Shown piece by piece: positions 10,102 through 21,278 of a stretch of DNA of 64,000 nt. The stretch's first letter is position 1; every line of letters begins with the position of its first letter. The translations under genes were made by a program, and so were the position numbers. This stretch comes from Cherax quadricarinatus (Eukaryota > Arthropoda > Malacostraca > Decapoda > Parastacidae): the NCBI RefSeq assembly GCF_038502225.1, contig NC_091301.1:15405688-15469687 (forward strand), written 5' to 3'. The notes below the pieces were generated by a model, which saw only the letters and a list, made by a program, of their open reading frames with translations, was not told the DNA's origin and searched no databases.

Positions 10102-12126
10102 GCAGTGTTCCTAGAGTGTGAGGCAGTGTTGCTAGGGTGTCAGTGTGTGAGGCAGTGTTGCTAGGGTGTCTGTGTGAGGCAGTGTTGCTAGGGTGTCAGT
10201 GTGTGAGGCAGTGTTGCTAGTGTGTCAGTGTGTGAGGCAGTGTTGCTAGGGTGTCAATGTGTGAGGCAGTGTTGCTAGGGTGTCTGTGTGAGGCAGTGTT
10301 GCTAGGGTGTCAGTGTGTGAGGCAGTGTTGCTAGTGTGTCAGTGTGTGAGGCAGTGTTGCTAGGGTGTCAATGTGTGAGGCTGTGTTGCTAGTGTGTGAG
10401 GCTGTGTTGCTAGTGTGTCAGTGTGTGAGGCAGTGTTGCTAGGGTGTCAATGTGTGAGGCAGTGTTGCTAGGGTGTCAATGTGTGAGGCAGTGTTGCTAG
10501 GGTGTCAATGTGTGAGGCAGTGTTGCTAGGGTGTCAATGTGTGAGGCAGTGTTGCTAGGGTGTCAATGTGTGAGGCAGTGTTGCTAGGGTGTCAGTGTGT
10601 GAGGCTGTGTTGCTAGTGTGTGAGGCTGTGTTGCTAGTGTGTGAGGCAATGATGCTAGTGTGTAAGGCACTGCTGCTAATGTGTGAGGCAGTGTTACTAG
10701 TGTGTGAGGCAGTGTTACTAGTGTGTGAGGCAGTGTTGCTAGTGTGTAAGGCAGTGTTGCTAGTGTGTGAGGCAGTGTTGCTAGTGTGTGAGGCAGTGAT
10801 GCTAGTGTGTGAGGCAGTGTTGCTAGTGTGTGAGGCAGTGTTACTAGTGTGTGAGGCAGTGTTGCTAGTGTGTGAGGCAGTGTTACTAGTGTGTGAGGCA
10901 GTGTTACTAGTGTGTGAGGCAGTGTTGCTAGTGTGTGAGGCAGTGTTGCTAGTGTGTGAGACAGTGTTACTAGTGTGTGAGGCAGTGTTGCTAGTGTGTG
11001 AGGCAGTGTTGCTAGTGTGTGAGGCAGTGTTACTAGTGTGTGAGGCAGTGTTACTAGTGTGTGAGGCAGTGTTGCTAGTGTGTAAGGCAGTGATGCTACT
11101 GTGTGAGGTAGTGTTGCTAGTGTGTGAGGCAGTGTTGCTAGTGTGTGAGGCAGTGTTGCTAGTGTGTGAGGCAGTGTTACTAGTGTGTGAGGCAGTGTTG
11201 CTAGTGTGTGAGGCAGTGTTACTAGTGTGTGAGGCAGTGTTGCTAGTGTGTGAGACAGTGTTACTAGTGTGTGAGGCAGTGTTGCTAGTGTGTGAGGCAG
11301 TGTTGCTAGTGTGTGAGGCAGTGTTGCTAGTGTGTGAGACAGAGTTACTAGTGTGTGAGGCAGTGTTGCTAGTGTGTGAGGCAGTGTTACTAGTGTGTGA
11401 GGCAGTGTTGCTAGTGTGTGAGACAGTGTTACTAGTGTGTGAGGCAGTGTTGCTAGTGTGTGAGGCAGTGTTACTAGTGTGTGAGGCAGTGTTACTAGTG
11501 TGTGAGGCAGTGTTACTAGTGTGTGAGGCAGTGTTGCTAGTGTGTAAGGCAGTGATGCTACTGTGTGAGGCAGTGTTACTAGTGTGTGAGGCAGTGTTGC
11601 TAGTGTGTGAGGCAGTGTTGCTAGTGTGTGAGGCAGTGTTGCTAGTGTGTGAGGCAGTGTTGCTAGTGTGTAAGGCAGTGATGCTACTGTGTGAGGCAGT
11701 GTTGCTAGTGTGTGAGGCAGTGTTACTAGTGTGTGAGGCAGTGTTGCTAGTGTGTGAGGCAGTGTTGCTAGTGTGTGAGGCAGTGTTACTAGTGTGTGAG
11801 ACAGTGTTGCTAGTGTGTGAGGCAGTGTTGCTAGTGTGTGAGACAGTGTTACTAGTGTGTGAGGCAGTGTTGCTAGTGTGTGAGGCAGTGTTACTAGTGT
11901 GTGAGACAGTGTTACTAGTGTGTGAGGCAGTGTTGCTAGTGTGTGAGGCAGTGTTGCTAGTGTGTGAGGCAGTGTTACTAGTGTGTGAGACAGTGTTGCT
12001 AGTGTGTGAGACAGTGTTGCTAGTGTGTGAGACAGTGTTACTAGTGTGTGAGACAGTGTTACTAGTGTGTGAGGCAGTGTTGCTAGTGTGTGAGGCAGTG
12101 TTGCTAGTGTGTAAGGCAGTATTGCT
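10102..12126. repeat. 21-bp tandem array (CAGTGTTRCTAG core)
   Basis: From about 10600 the unit is CAGTGTTRCTAG plus TGTGTGAGG, period 21. The first 500 bases are a longer-period version with an extra GTGTCA. As 21 is divisible by three and the unit lacks stops, one frame stays open for 523 codons with heptads of C-E-A-V-L-L-V. I regard that frame as a by-product. Confidence 0.96.
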
Positions 12127-13499
12127 AACTCTTAAACAAATCTACTTCCTCCTGCAGTAAATACTAGTCACAAGGAAGAATCATGGAAATATGCAATAAA
12201 ATAACGTTTTAACACATTTTTGTATATTTTTTAAATATTTCACATCTTTTCAAAAGTTCCCAAAAATATATATCATTATTGATTTTTTATATATTATTTT
12301 CAAAAGCATATTAATATTTATACGTAGAAGGGAATAATCAGACCCATGAGAGAGAAAATGTTACAGGAATAAGAACTAATGATAAAGAAAGAAAGAGAAC
12401 CTGGTAGTGAGTTTAAGAAGCGGGTTGTAATATTAACCTGTTATCTTACACGCTGAGAGACACCAGGTTTATGTTTTACACTTGTACGACAGAAATGACA
12501 TAAACCTTGGTAACAGATACCAACAAATTGATTTAGAAAGACAAGTGAACAAACACTAAGACATATTTATTAGAGATAGTTACGGTCTGGATCACTTCTA
12601 ACATAAAAGGTAATAATAACTGGCTGTTCCTTTCCAACAAACTGCTGGTCATTAATATACATCTATATAGAGTAGATATTGAGAGGTGTTATAGTCAGGT
12701 TTTATCGTTTTTCTTATTTAGCAAAACTAGATAAATCAGCAATGTGCTGCTACCATATTTTATATGATAGTTACACAGTGGGAACAAAAGCTAGCTATGT
12801 TTCCTTGTCATCTTCCATCAGGTAGGCTGGGCTACATACATAATGTTAAAATCTGTCATCCTAAGCTTTGGAAACTCCAGTAGTGCAATAAGGATATCGT
12901 ATTCCATTAACAATTCAGCTGTCACGACGTCTTCAGAGGTTTATGTTCGTAAGGAATAGGGTGTAAGAGGGTAGGGGTCACGAGGTGATGGGTAAGGGGA
13001 AGGGGAAGTAAGGTCGGAGGTCACAGGTCAAGATCAAAAAAAGGTCAAGATGAGCGGGTCACCCCCATCTCCCCAAAGCCTTCTGTGTATATCAAGAGTT
13101 GTAATGGAGCTGAACCTGGCCACGGCTGTTACCTCTATCGTTATACTGAAGGATCTAGTAGAACTGATGTTCTTATGGTGTTTGTCTACACTACCATCTT
13201 ACTGTCTTCCACACACCCACTACCATGCGTGTCTCACGAACTTCTCTCACCGATTCATGGAGAAATTATCCCTTTTACAGTAGTTCATAAGACTGCCAGC
13301 AGTCTCCGCTCTTCTCTCTCAGCCTTCCATTTGTTAGAAATGAATTTAATTACTCAAGTTTCCGAACATTATTATAACCCTAAAGAGTGGGAAGGGCTGG
13401 GCTTGATTAGTGCCTGAAGTACTGAAGAAAAATTCTTGGGTGGCTTTGGGAAAAGGTCATACAATTATGTGCCTTAGTATGGACCAGTAGACCTGTGTT
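12127..13499. other. unassigned sequence
   Basis: A/T-rich from 12180 to 12800, then mixed. Short open frames near 13050-13417 show no recognisable domain. Nothing further can be supported. Confidence 0.3.
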
Positions 13500-14310
13500 C
13501 CTCGATTCTTATGTTCTTACATGCCCTCTTGAAGCGTCTTACGGTGATCTCCGTGTCCAGCTTCATCTATCCTCTCTTACTTGACTCTGCTCTCTTATCC
13601 ACTGCAACAATCTCCTTCATTCACCAGCTTGTTTTTCTATTATGTAAAACAGTTTTTTGTTACGCTTTATCAAATTCTTTGTGGCACTCTAGGAATATGT
13701 ACCATACCCAACCATCCTTACTCGCCTAACTTCTCTCAAACTCTTATAAAATTTCATAGGGTTGAAGAGACAAGATTTGTTTTCCACTCTGAGCCAATGC
13801 TGATCTTCGGTGAAGAAGTTCGTCTTCCAAATGGTCTGTTATTTTCAGCATTTTCTTCACCAGCCTACAGTATGATACCGACATGATGTGAAAAAAGACA
13901 CTTATGTACAGTTTAGGACGTTTCCTCAATAAAGATTCCCATGTATTGTATAAGTGTATCATTCTTCAACTAGTCGGCTGCTAAACCATTTATCAGTTTC
14001 TTCTCTAACGCTTTTTATTATAATCAGTATAATATTGGGTGTTTTACAGTTGTCTCTCTCCATTTACCAATGACATATTTAAATGTTTAACAGTGGCTTA
14101 AAAAGTTCGACCCTTTCTATCAGCTCCCAAGGTGAGATTCTGTCGTGTTCCATCACCTTTACTCTAACTAATTCAGGTTTTACCGCACCTTCTGTCATTA
14201 CTAGGAACTCAACATAGTATTGGTTTAGTCCACCGTCTTCCAGCTGTGATAGTTGCCTCTGTTCAGTAGTAAAGATCATTTGTCTTAAAAACACGCTCAA
14301 AACACTGGCT
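13500..14310 (-). pseudogene. heavily decayed LINE RT fragment
   Basis: Minus-strand frames keep isolated RT landmarks. DRISPWEL at 14079-14150 corresponds to the 'GPDNISPWVL' opening of the RT domain. At about 13800-13830 a 'QHW' replaces the 'QHGF' motif. There are several frameshifts and stops. Confidence 0.5.
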
Positions 14311-14429
14311 ACTGTGTTACACTGTATCTCAGGATATTATTGACTCGCTTGTTTCTCTCATTTTTCTGTATTTTTCAAGTATGTTTGCACAGCCCTCTGC
14401 GTAATTTGCTGTTTTAACCGAGTGTAAAT

Positions 14430-14472
14430 TGAGGATGAACTCTAGTTCTTGGGCCTGCCTCTTAAGTTTTGA
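14430..14472 (-). mobile_element. LINE family C, short 3' UTR scrap
   Basis: 'ctagttcttgggcctgcctc' matches the antisense 3' UTR of family C ('cagctcctggccccgcctc'). Confidence 0.35.
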
Positions 14473-14811
14473 TTGATGTGGCTTAGGTCAGTTGTATATG
14501 CGTGTCAACCCCAGAATTGTTATCACCAACTGAGTCACAGTTGACCTCCTTCCACTTAATCACTCTAACCTTGAGATGTTTCCTGACATCGCTATGATTT
14601 AATTGGTTATTCACTTTCCACTTCCTAAATCCTTTCCTGGAAAAAAACTGTCTTTGTCAAGCCTGTCTACGACTTAGAATAATTTAGAGGCGCGTAAGTT
14701 TCCTCGTCTTCCAATAACATGTTCATTTTTCCCACTATAATCTACCTTGTCTATAATTACTACCGCATTTGCTTTGTTTGTTTCGTAAGAAGTCTAGTTG
14801 CAGAAGTCTGT

Positions 14812-16146
14812 GCACTGCTCAGACCGTGCACAGCTCAGTCTGTGCACAGCTCAGACCGTGCACAGCTCAGTCTGTGCACAGCTCAGTCTGTGCACAGGTC
14901 AGTCTGTGCACAGCTCAGTCTGTGCACAGGTCAGTCTGTGCACAGGTCAGTCTGTGCACAGCTCAGTCTGTGCACAGGTCAGTCTGTGCACAGCTCAGTC
15001 TGTGCACAGGTCAGTCTGTGCACAGGTCAGTCTGTGCACAGCTCAGTCCGTGCAAAACTCAGTCTGTGCACAGGTCAGTCTGTGCACAGCTCAGACCGTG
15101 CACAGCTCAGACCATGCACAGCTCAGACCGTGCACAGCTCAGACCGTGCACAGCTCAGTCTGTGCACAGCTCAGTCTGTGCACAGGTCAGTCTGTGCACA
15201 GGTCAGTGTGTGCACAGCTCAGTCCGTGCAAAACTCAGTCTGTGCACAGGTCAGTCTGTGCACAGGTCAGTGTGTGCACAGCTCAGTCCGTGCAAAACTC
15301 AGTCTGTTCACAGCTAAGTCTGTGCACAGGTCAGTCTGTGCACAGTTCAGACCGTGCACAACTCAGTCTGTGCACAGGTCAGTCTGTGCACAGCTCAGTC
15401 CGTGCATAACTCAGTCTGTGCACAACTCAGTCTGTGCACAGGTCAGTCTATGTACAGGTCAGCCTGTGCACAGGTCAGTCTGTGCACAGCTCAGTCTTTG
15501 CACAGCTCAGTCTGTGCACAGCTCAGTCCGTGCATAACTCAGTCTGTGCACAACTCAGTCTGTGTACAACTCAGTCTGTGCACAGGTCAGTCTGTGCACA
15601 GGTCAGTCTGTGCACAGCTCAGTCCGTGCACAGGTCAGTCTGTGCACAGCTCAGTCCGTGCATAACTCAGTCTGTGCATAACTCAGTCTGTGCACAACTC
15701 AGTCTGTGCACAGGTCAGTCTGTGCACAGCTCAGTCTGTGCACAGCTCAGTCCGTACACAACTCAGTCTGTACACAACTCAGTCTGTGCACAGCTCAGTC
15801 CGTGCATAACTCAGTCTGTGCACAGCTCAGTCCGTGCATAACTCAGTCTGTGTACAACTCAGTCTGTGCACAGCTCAGTCTGTGCACAGCTCAGTCCGTG
15901 CACAGGTCAGTCTGTGCACAGCTCAGTCCGTGCACAGGTCAGTCTGTGCACAGGTCAGTTTGTGCACAGGTCAGTCTGTGCACAGCTCAGTCCGTGCATA
16001 ACTCAGTCTGTGCACAGGTCAGTCCGTGCACAGGTCAGTCTGTGCACAGGTCAGTCTGTGCACAGGTCAGTCCGTGCACAGCTCAGTCCGTGCACAGGTC
16101 AGTCTGTGCACAGGTCAGTCTGTGCACAGGTCAGTGTGCACAGCTC
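14812..16146. repeat. 16-bp tandem array, about 83 copies
   Basis: The unit is GTGCACAGSTCAGTCT, with variants at CTCAGAC, AACTCAG and GTCCGTG. It contains the palindrome GTGCAC. Copies alternate in mixed higher-order patterns. Because 16 is not divisible by three and no phase makes a stop, all three plus frames stay open for long stretches. Confidence 0.96.
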
Positions 16147-16157
16147 ACACCTCTACA

Positions 16158-16222
16158 ACATAACCGGGCCGCGGGGGCGTTGACCCCCGAAACTCTCTCC
16201 AGGTTAACTCTCCAGGTAAATG
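16158..16222 (+). mobile_element. LINE family A, 3' terminal scrap
   Basis: 'ccgggccgcgggggcgttga' and 'ctctctccaggt' match the end of the copy at 18708-19778. It sits directly after the 16-bp array. Confidence 0.7.
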
Positions 16223-16845
16223 AATTAAGTCAAGATCCTGGACTTCACCTCACGAAACAAACAAAGGAAATGTGATAGTAATTATGAACAAGGTAGATTA
16301 TAGTGGGAAAAATGAACATGTTATTAGAAGACGAGGAACTTGGCTGCCTCTTACAACACATCAGTCCCAGGCAGTGGCGGACCTACATTATCGGGTCCCA
16401 GAAGCTTCAACTGTTATGGCCGACCTTCACAACCAGCAACAGTTGTCCTACATCATATTTTAATAACCTTTTAATTTTTATTTTAACCATTATTTTGTAA
16501 TGAATTACGCTGTATTATTAATATTATTTTTAAAAAGTGCCCTTCTTATACAGTAGACCCCAAATTTTCAAGCCTCCGGGATTAGGGACCCTCAAGCTAA
16601 AGCTTCATTAATTTCACAGTAGATCCTCCCTTCGTTCTACGGGAAAAAATAGCCTGGTTGATCAAGCGGTCAGCAAGACTAGCCTCAGGAGACCTAACAC
16701 GAGCTGTAGGTTCCACACTGGTACTGTGGACTAGAATTGGTTGTATACGTAATGAACGATTTTTACTGAGTTATTGTTTAAGTTTCTGAAGGCCATCCTT
16801 ATCTTTGCCAATATAACAAACAGTAGAATTAGAGAAGTAATTTTG
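16223..16845. other. mostly unassigned; possible pogo-like scrap
   Basis: At 16551-16620 'cagtagaccccaaattttca' resembles a pogo/Tigger end, and 16649-16676 resembles the LINE A 3' box. Otherwise no feature is visible. Confidence 0.25.
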
Positions 16846-17000
16846 ATGTGGTCAGTCCCTAGGCCGTGATAAGTGGTGGTCAGTCCCTTAGTTTTAAGAG
16901 AGGATGACCGCCTATCAAGGCTGAGGGACTGATCACCCCGAATCACATCTCCACCTCTTCTACTGTCTCTAGTATTGTAATCACCTCTGTATTCGACTGA
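16846..17000 (+). mobile_element. Penelope-type repeat, left part (split by LINE D)
   Basis: It contains 'gtggtcagtcc', 'aaggctgagggactgat' and 'gtattcgactga', also seen at 20460-20640 and 18570-18610. It stops at ...CGACTGA, where LINE D begins, and resumes at 18228. Confidence 0.6.
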
Positions 17001-18227
17001 TTTATTTATTTATTTATTTATTTGTTTAATAATTTGACATACATACAGAGGTACAAAAAAATACAGGTAAGAGCAGCATGCCAAAGCCACTTATACTATG
17101 CATAGCATTACGGGCTGGCTTAAAATTAACTTAAGATTAACTAAGCAATGATGAAATCAGTGATAAAACATTAATGTAAACAGATAACAAAAACACAAAA
17201 ATGAGTATTACAAAGACAGGTCATATGGTTGTATGCATTGTTGTACATTCAGTAGAATGGAGTATTCTGTTAGGTAGTGTATGCAAAAAAATAACAAAGT
17301 TAGATTGGGTCTTAGGTTTAACATTAATGTGATATAATTACGAGAAACATTTAAGATATACAATTTATAAGGTTCAGTTATTCAGTATTTATTTGGTTTT
17401 GAGTGAGTAAGTGATCTTTGAGAAGAGACTTGAATTTATAAACAGGTAGTGTTTCTTTTATATTTACAGGTAATGAATTCCAGATTTTAGGGCCTTTTAT
17501 GTGCATTGAGTTTTTGCATAGCGTGAGATGAACACGAGGAACATCAAAGAGTGATCTGTGCCTTGTGTTATGGTCACGTGTTCTGTTGAGGTTGGCAAGG
17601 AGATGTTTGAGGGGAGGGTTAATATCAGAGTTAAGTGTTCTATGTATGTAATAGGTGCAATAATAAGTATGGATGTTTTGTATGGTGAGTAGGTTTAGTG
17701 TTTTGAATATTGGTGGAGTGTGTTGCCTGTAGTGAGAATTTGTTATCATTCCAACTGCAGCCTTTTGTTGGGTAATTAGTGGTCTGAGATGGTTAATTGT
17801 TGTTGAGCCCCATGCACAAATTCCATAGGTGAGATAGGGGTAAATAAGAGAGTGATATAGGGCCAGGAGGGCTGACTGTGGAACATAGTACCGTATCTTC
17901 GATAGTATGCCTACGGTCTTGGAAATTTTCTTAGAAATTTGTTGTATATGTGTATGAAATTTGAGTCTATTATCAAGGTGGATTCCTAAGAATTTTCCCT
18001 CTGTTAGCTTTGTGATAGGTGATCCGTTTATCATTATGTTAAGAGGTACATCTGTAGCTCTGTTACCAAACTGAATGAAGTAGGTTTTGTCAATGTTTAG
18101 TGTAAGTTTGTTAGTCCTCATCCAGGTAGATATTTTCTGTAATTCGGTATTTACAGTATTGGCTAGCGTGACTGGGCTCGGGTGAGAGAAGACGTATGTA
18201 GTGTCATCTGCAAATAGTGTGGGTTTG
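17001..18227 (-). mobile_element. LINE family D, 5'-truncated, (TAAA)n-tailed
   Basis: On the minus strand the copy begins in the RT domain at FADDT and ends in an (AAAT)n tail (plus strand 17001-17025). It interrupts a Penelope-type repeat between CGACTGA and AGTGAAGCC. ACTGA/AGTGA at the borders may be a diverged target duplication. Confidence 0.75.
17378..18227 (-). CDS. LINE D reverse transcriptase, C-terminal part (fragment)
   Basis: About 283 codons are open to a stop at 17378. The order is FADDTTYVF (RT catalytic aspartates), a KLTLN..KT thumb segment, KFLGIHLD, SLIYPYLTYGICAWG and, near the end, GPKIWNSLP. This order is typical of CR1/Jockey-type RT C-termini. Palm blocks upstream of the catalytic motif are missing because of 5' truncation. 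The frame is open into flanking repeat up to 18382, but residues beyond 18227 are not element sequence. It cannot encode a working enzyme. Confidence 0.8.
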
Positions 18228-18365
18228 AGTGAAGCCTGTTGCATAGGCGAAACGTTTCGCCAATAAAGATACCTAGGTGCTGCACACATCAGGGAAGTGT
18301 ACGAAACGTTGGAGGCTTGAGTCTTGGTCATGATATATTTATGACAACCAGAAGTATGTAGATGA
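18228..18365 (+). mobile_element. Penelope-type repeat, right part (after LINE D)
   Basis: It continues the repeat broken at 17000: GAAGCCTGTTGCATAGGCGA followed by AACGTTTCGCC and 'aataaagatacctagg'. The stem GCCTGTT...ATAGGC before GAAA is the hammerhead-like core discussed in the findings. Confidence 0.55.
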
Positions 18366-18706
18366 TTAAGACACATGTGCAACAGTTGAGTATCATTATT
18401 GATGAAACGCTTCGCCTAGACAGTAGACTTCTTCAGTCAAATACACAGTGAGCAGTAGATATAAAATAAAGAGCATGTAATCAGTCCATCAACCTTGGAG
18501 AAAAGTATTTGAGGTGGACAGTCCAGCAGCCTGGAGAAGAGTTCAGCTCCATAAACTGATTACATCGTCTTTATTTCATTACTACTGATCCCTTTGTACT
18601 CGACTGAAGAAGTCTACTGTGTAGACGAAACGTTTCATCAATAATGATACCCAGCTGTTGCACATGTGTCTTACTCTTCAACTTCTCGGTATTTTATACC
18701 ATTTTC
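18366..18706. mobile_element. Penelope-type foldback element
   Basis: The arms at 18366-18450 and 18597-18674 are inverted copies: 'ttaagacacatgtgcaacag' and 'ctgttgcacatgtgtctta'. The right arm contains CTGAAGA (18604-18610), stem GTCTAC-TGT-GTAGAC (18612-18626) and GAAA (18627-18630). A short unique tail 'ttctcggtattttatacc' runs to about 18706. Confidence 0.75.
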
Positions 18707-18707
18707 A

Positions 18708-19739
18708 CCATTTCCACAAGGCACAGTACTAGCTCCCATCTTGTTCCTCATCCTCATATCCGACATAGACAAGGATGTCAGCCACAGCACCGTGTCTTCC
18801 TTTGCAGATGACACCCGAATCTGCATGACAGTGTCTTCCATTGCAGACACTGCAAGGCTCCAGGCGGACATCAACCAAATCTTTCAGTGGGCTGCAGAAA
18901 ACAATATGAAGTTCAACGATGAGAAATTTCAATTACTCAGATATGGTAAACATGAGGAAATTAAATCTTCATCAGAGTACAAAACAAATTCTGGCCACGA
19001 AATAGAGCGAAACACCAACGTCAAAGACATGGGAGTGATTATGTCGGAGGATCTCACCTTCAAGGACCATAACATTGTATCAATCGCATCTGCTAGAAAA
19101 ATGACAGGATGGATAATGAGAACCTTCAAAACTAGGGAGGCCAAGCCCATGATGACACTCTTCAGGTCACTTGTTCTATCTAGGCTGGAATATTGCTGCA
19201 CTCTAACAGCACCTTTCAAGGCAGGTGAAATTGCCGACCTAGAAAATGTACAGAGAACTTTCACGGCGCGCATAACGGAGATAAAACACCTCAATTACTG
19301 GGAGCGCTTGAGGTTTCTAAACCTGTATTCCCTGGAACGCAGGAGGGAGAGATACATGATTATATACACCTGGAAAATCCTAGAGGGACTAGTACCGAAC
19401 TTGCACACGAAAATCACTCACTACGAAAGCAAAAGACTTGGCAGACGATGCACCATCCCCCCAATGAAAAGCAGGGGTGTCACTAGCACGTTAAGAGACC
19501 ATACAATAAGTGTCAGGGGCCCGAGACTGTTCAACTGCCTCCCAGCACACATAAGGGGGATTACCAACAGACCCCTGGCAGTCTTCAAGCTGGCACTGGA
19601 CAAGCACCTAAAGTCAGTTCCTGATCAGCCGGGCTGTGGCTCGTACGTTGGTTTGCGTGCAGCCAGCAGCAACAGCCTGGTTGATCAGGCGCTGATCCAC
19701 CAGGAGGCCTGGTCACAGACCGGGCCGCGGGGGCGTTGA
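18708..19739 (+). CDS. LINE A reverse transcriptase, C-terminal part (fragment)
   Basis: About 343 codons are open without a frameshift. Motif order: PQGTVLAPILF (RT block 4), FADDTRI (catalytic block 5), NMKFNDEKFQLLRYG (thumb), VKDMGVIMS, LVLSRLEYCC, RTFTARI and GPRLFNCLP near the end. This fits CR1/Jockey-type RTs. EN and the first RT blocks are absent. The N-terminal residues of the open frame before 18708 come from the neighbouring foldback. Intact C-terminal coding suggests a fairly recent insertion. Confidence 0.83.
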   Translation, partial: PFPQGTVLAPILFLILISDIDKDVSHSTVSSFADDTRICMTVSSIADTARLQADINQIFQWAAENNMKFNDEKFQLLRYGKHEEIKSSSEYKTNSGHEIERNTNVKDMGVIMSEDLTFKDHNIVSIASARKMTGWIMRTFKTREAKPMMTLFRSLVLSRLEYCCTLTAPFKAGEIADLENVQRTFTARITEIKHLNYWERLRFLNLYSLERRRERYMIIYTWKILEGLVPNLHTKITHYESKRLGRRCTIPPMKSRGVTSTLRDHTISVRGPRLFNCLPAHIRGITNRPLAVFKLALDKHLKSVPDQPGCGSYVGLRAASSNSLVDQALIHQEAWSQTGPRGR

Positions 19740-19778
19740 CCCCCGAAACTCTCTCCAGGTAAACTCCAGGTAAACGAG
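18708..19778 (+). mobile_element. LINE family A, 5'-truncated 3' half
   Basis: It starts within the RT domain (PQGTVLAPILF), continues to the RT stop at 19739 and ends in the family 3' terminus CTCTCCAGGTAAACTCCAGG. It adjoins the foldback that precedes it. Confidence 0.85.
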
Positions 19779-20139
19779 TATATAGTTTTAAGCTTCCTTC
19801 TGTCTTCCTGAATATTATAATTACACTTGACGTACAGTTAGTGGAGTGCACAGGGCTTCTGCTCCTCCTCTCGGTATCCAGAATAATTTTATAAATAATG
19901 GCCTTTTTTTTATGTACTGTTTCTTTGGAAGTTTCGTATTTCGCTCACTTGGTGGTTCAGTGTCTGTCAGCTTCTTACGTACGACTACAATTATCATAGT
20001 GACATATGTGCAAATTACCTAGAATAACCCCAAAAAGTCAGACAAAGTTACTTATTTCCACTGGGGTCCTTGTAATATCTTATTAATTAAAACCTAGCTG
20101 TGAGATACAGTACAAATCAGTCTTGATTATAACCTTAAA
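19779..20139. other. unassigned sequence
   Basis: No repeat, RNA gene or coding signal recognised. Confidence 0.3.
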
Positions 20140-20640
20140 AATTGTAGATGAATGGTTTAGAGAACCGACAAGTTGATAAATTAGACACATGTGCAACACT
20201 TGGGTATCTTTATTAAGGAAACGTTTCGCCACATAGTGGCTTCATCAGTTCATAACAAAGGAGAACGGGGAAGAACAGGAGAAGTTTGATGTAATCAGTC
20301 CCTCAGCCTTGAACGATGTGGTCAGTCCATCAATCATTCAGTTCTTCACTTGTCTAACCCTTGGGCACAACGTACTTCCACATTGTACAAATGTGATACC
20401 ACGTACGACTGCTGCACCTCTCCTGCCTAAGGTATATAAGCTACTTATTCGCACATATGCTGTATTCTTTTCAAGATTGATGGACTGACCACATCGCTCA
20501 AGGCTGAGGGACTGATTACCTCAAACTCTTCCTGTTCTTCCCCGTTCTCCTTTGTTATGGACTGATGAAGCCACTGTGTGGCAAAACATTTCCTTAATAA
20601 AGATACCCAAGTGTTGCACATATGTCTAATTTATCAATCT
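20140..20640. mobile_element. Penelope-type foldback, about 160-bp arms
   Basis: The left arm (20165-20330) and right arm (20480-20637) are inverted copies. Both contain 'aaagatacccaag', a GGCGAAACG- or GGCAAAACA-type box and 'aaggctgagggactgat'. The right arm reads CTGATGA-AGCCAC-TGT-GTGGC-AAAA, a one-base-altered hammerhead-like core. A half copy is at 63065-63290. Confidence 0.8.
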
Positions 20641-21278
20641 TAAAAATTAAAAGAGCTAAGTTTGTGTTGGTCTTGCTGCTCCTCGACCAGCTGTCAATAT
20701 ATTGTGGAGACCTGTGTTTCCCTTGAGTTTGACTCCTGTCTTCCAGATGTTGCGTTCATGGTATACTGTAACTTTGGCCGCTGCGTCTATTTCGAATTTT
20801 TGCTTTTTTTACCCAACCCTGACTGGCTTCCCAATACCCTGCCCCTCCCATCGTTACTGCCCTGACACTCTGCTCCCGAATGGCTCCTCCCCTTCTCCCA
20901 CACTGCCTCCCCCTATCCTACACTGCCTCTTCCTCTCGCACTGGTAGTCCTTCTCCACCTACCCTCTCCTTGCCTGCCTCTCCTCTCCTCCTCCGCCCAG
21001 CTCCGAGGACCACTTTCACTTCACCCTGACGTGCTTAACTGGGTTTCCCACGCCCCTTAACCACTCCCTTGCCCCGCTCACCCCCTCCTCCTCGCCACCT
21101 CCCTCAGACTACTCCTCCTACCCCATCACATACCCTAGTCCACCCCTTCCCCCTCCCTCTCAACCCTTCGCTGTGCCCCTCCCATCTTTTCTTCCTCTTC
21201 TCTATTGTCTTCCTGTTCGTCACCTAAGTGTTTGCCTGGCCTTTATAACTCACTACAGCACCTCCGTCCTTTGTACCT
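20641..21278. other. pyrimidine-rich unassigned sequence
   Basis: C- and T-rich text from 20870 to 21200 ('ctccccctatcct', 'ccccttccccctccctctc'). No coding domain or repeat unit identified. Confidence 0.3.

Noticed and set aside
10589..12160. 523-codon open frame with C-E-A-V-L-L-V heptads
   Set aside because: It is exactly the 21-bp array read in one frame; the unit is divisible by three and lacks stops. No start context, domain or flanking exon supports translation.
13050..13417. Overlapping open frames of 77 and 110 codons
   Set aside because: They overlap in different frames, lack motifs and lie in unassigned DNA beside a decayed LINE.
14719..16275. Several overlapping Cys/Ser/Val-rich frames
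   Set aside because: The 16-bp array is open in all three plus frames; mutual overlap on the same strand excludes all being genes, and none has a domain.
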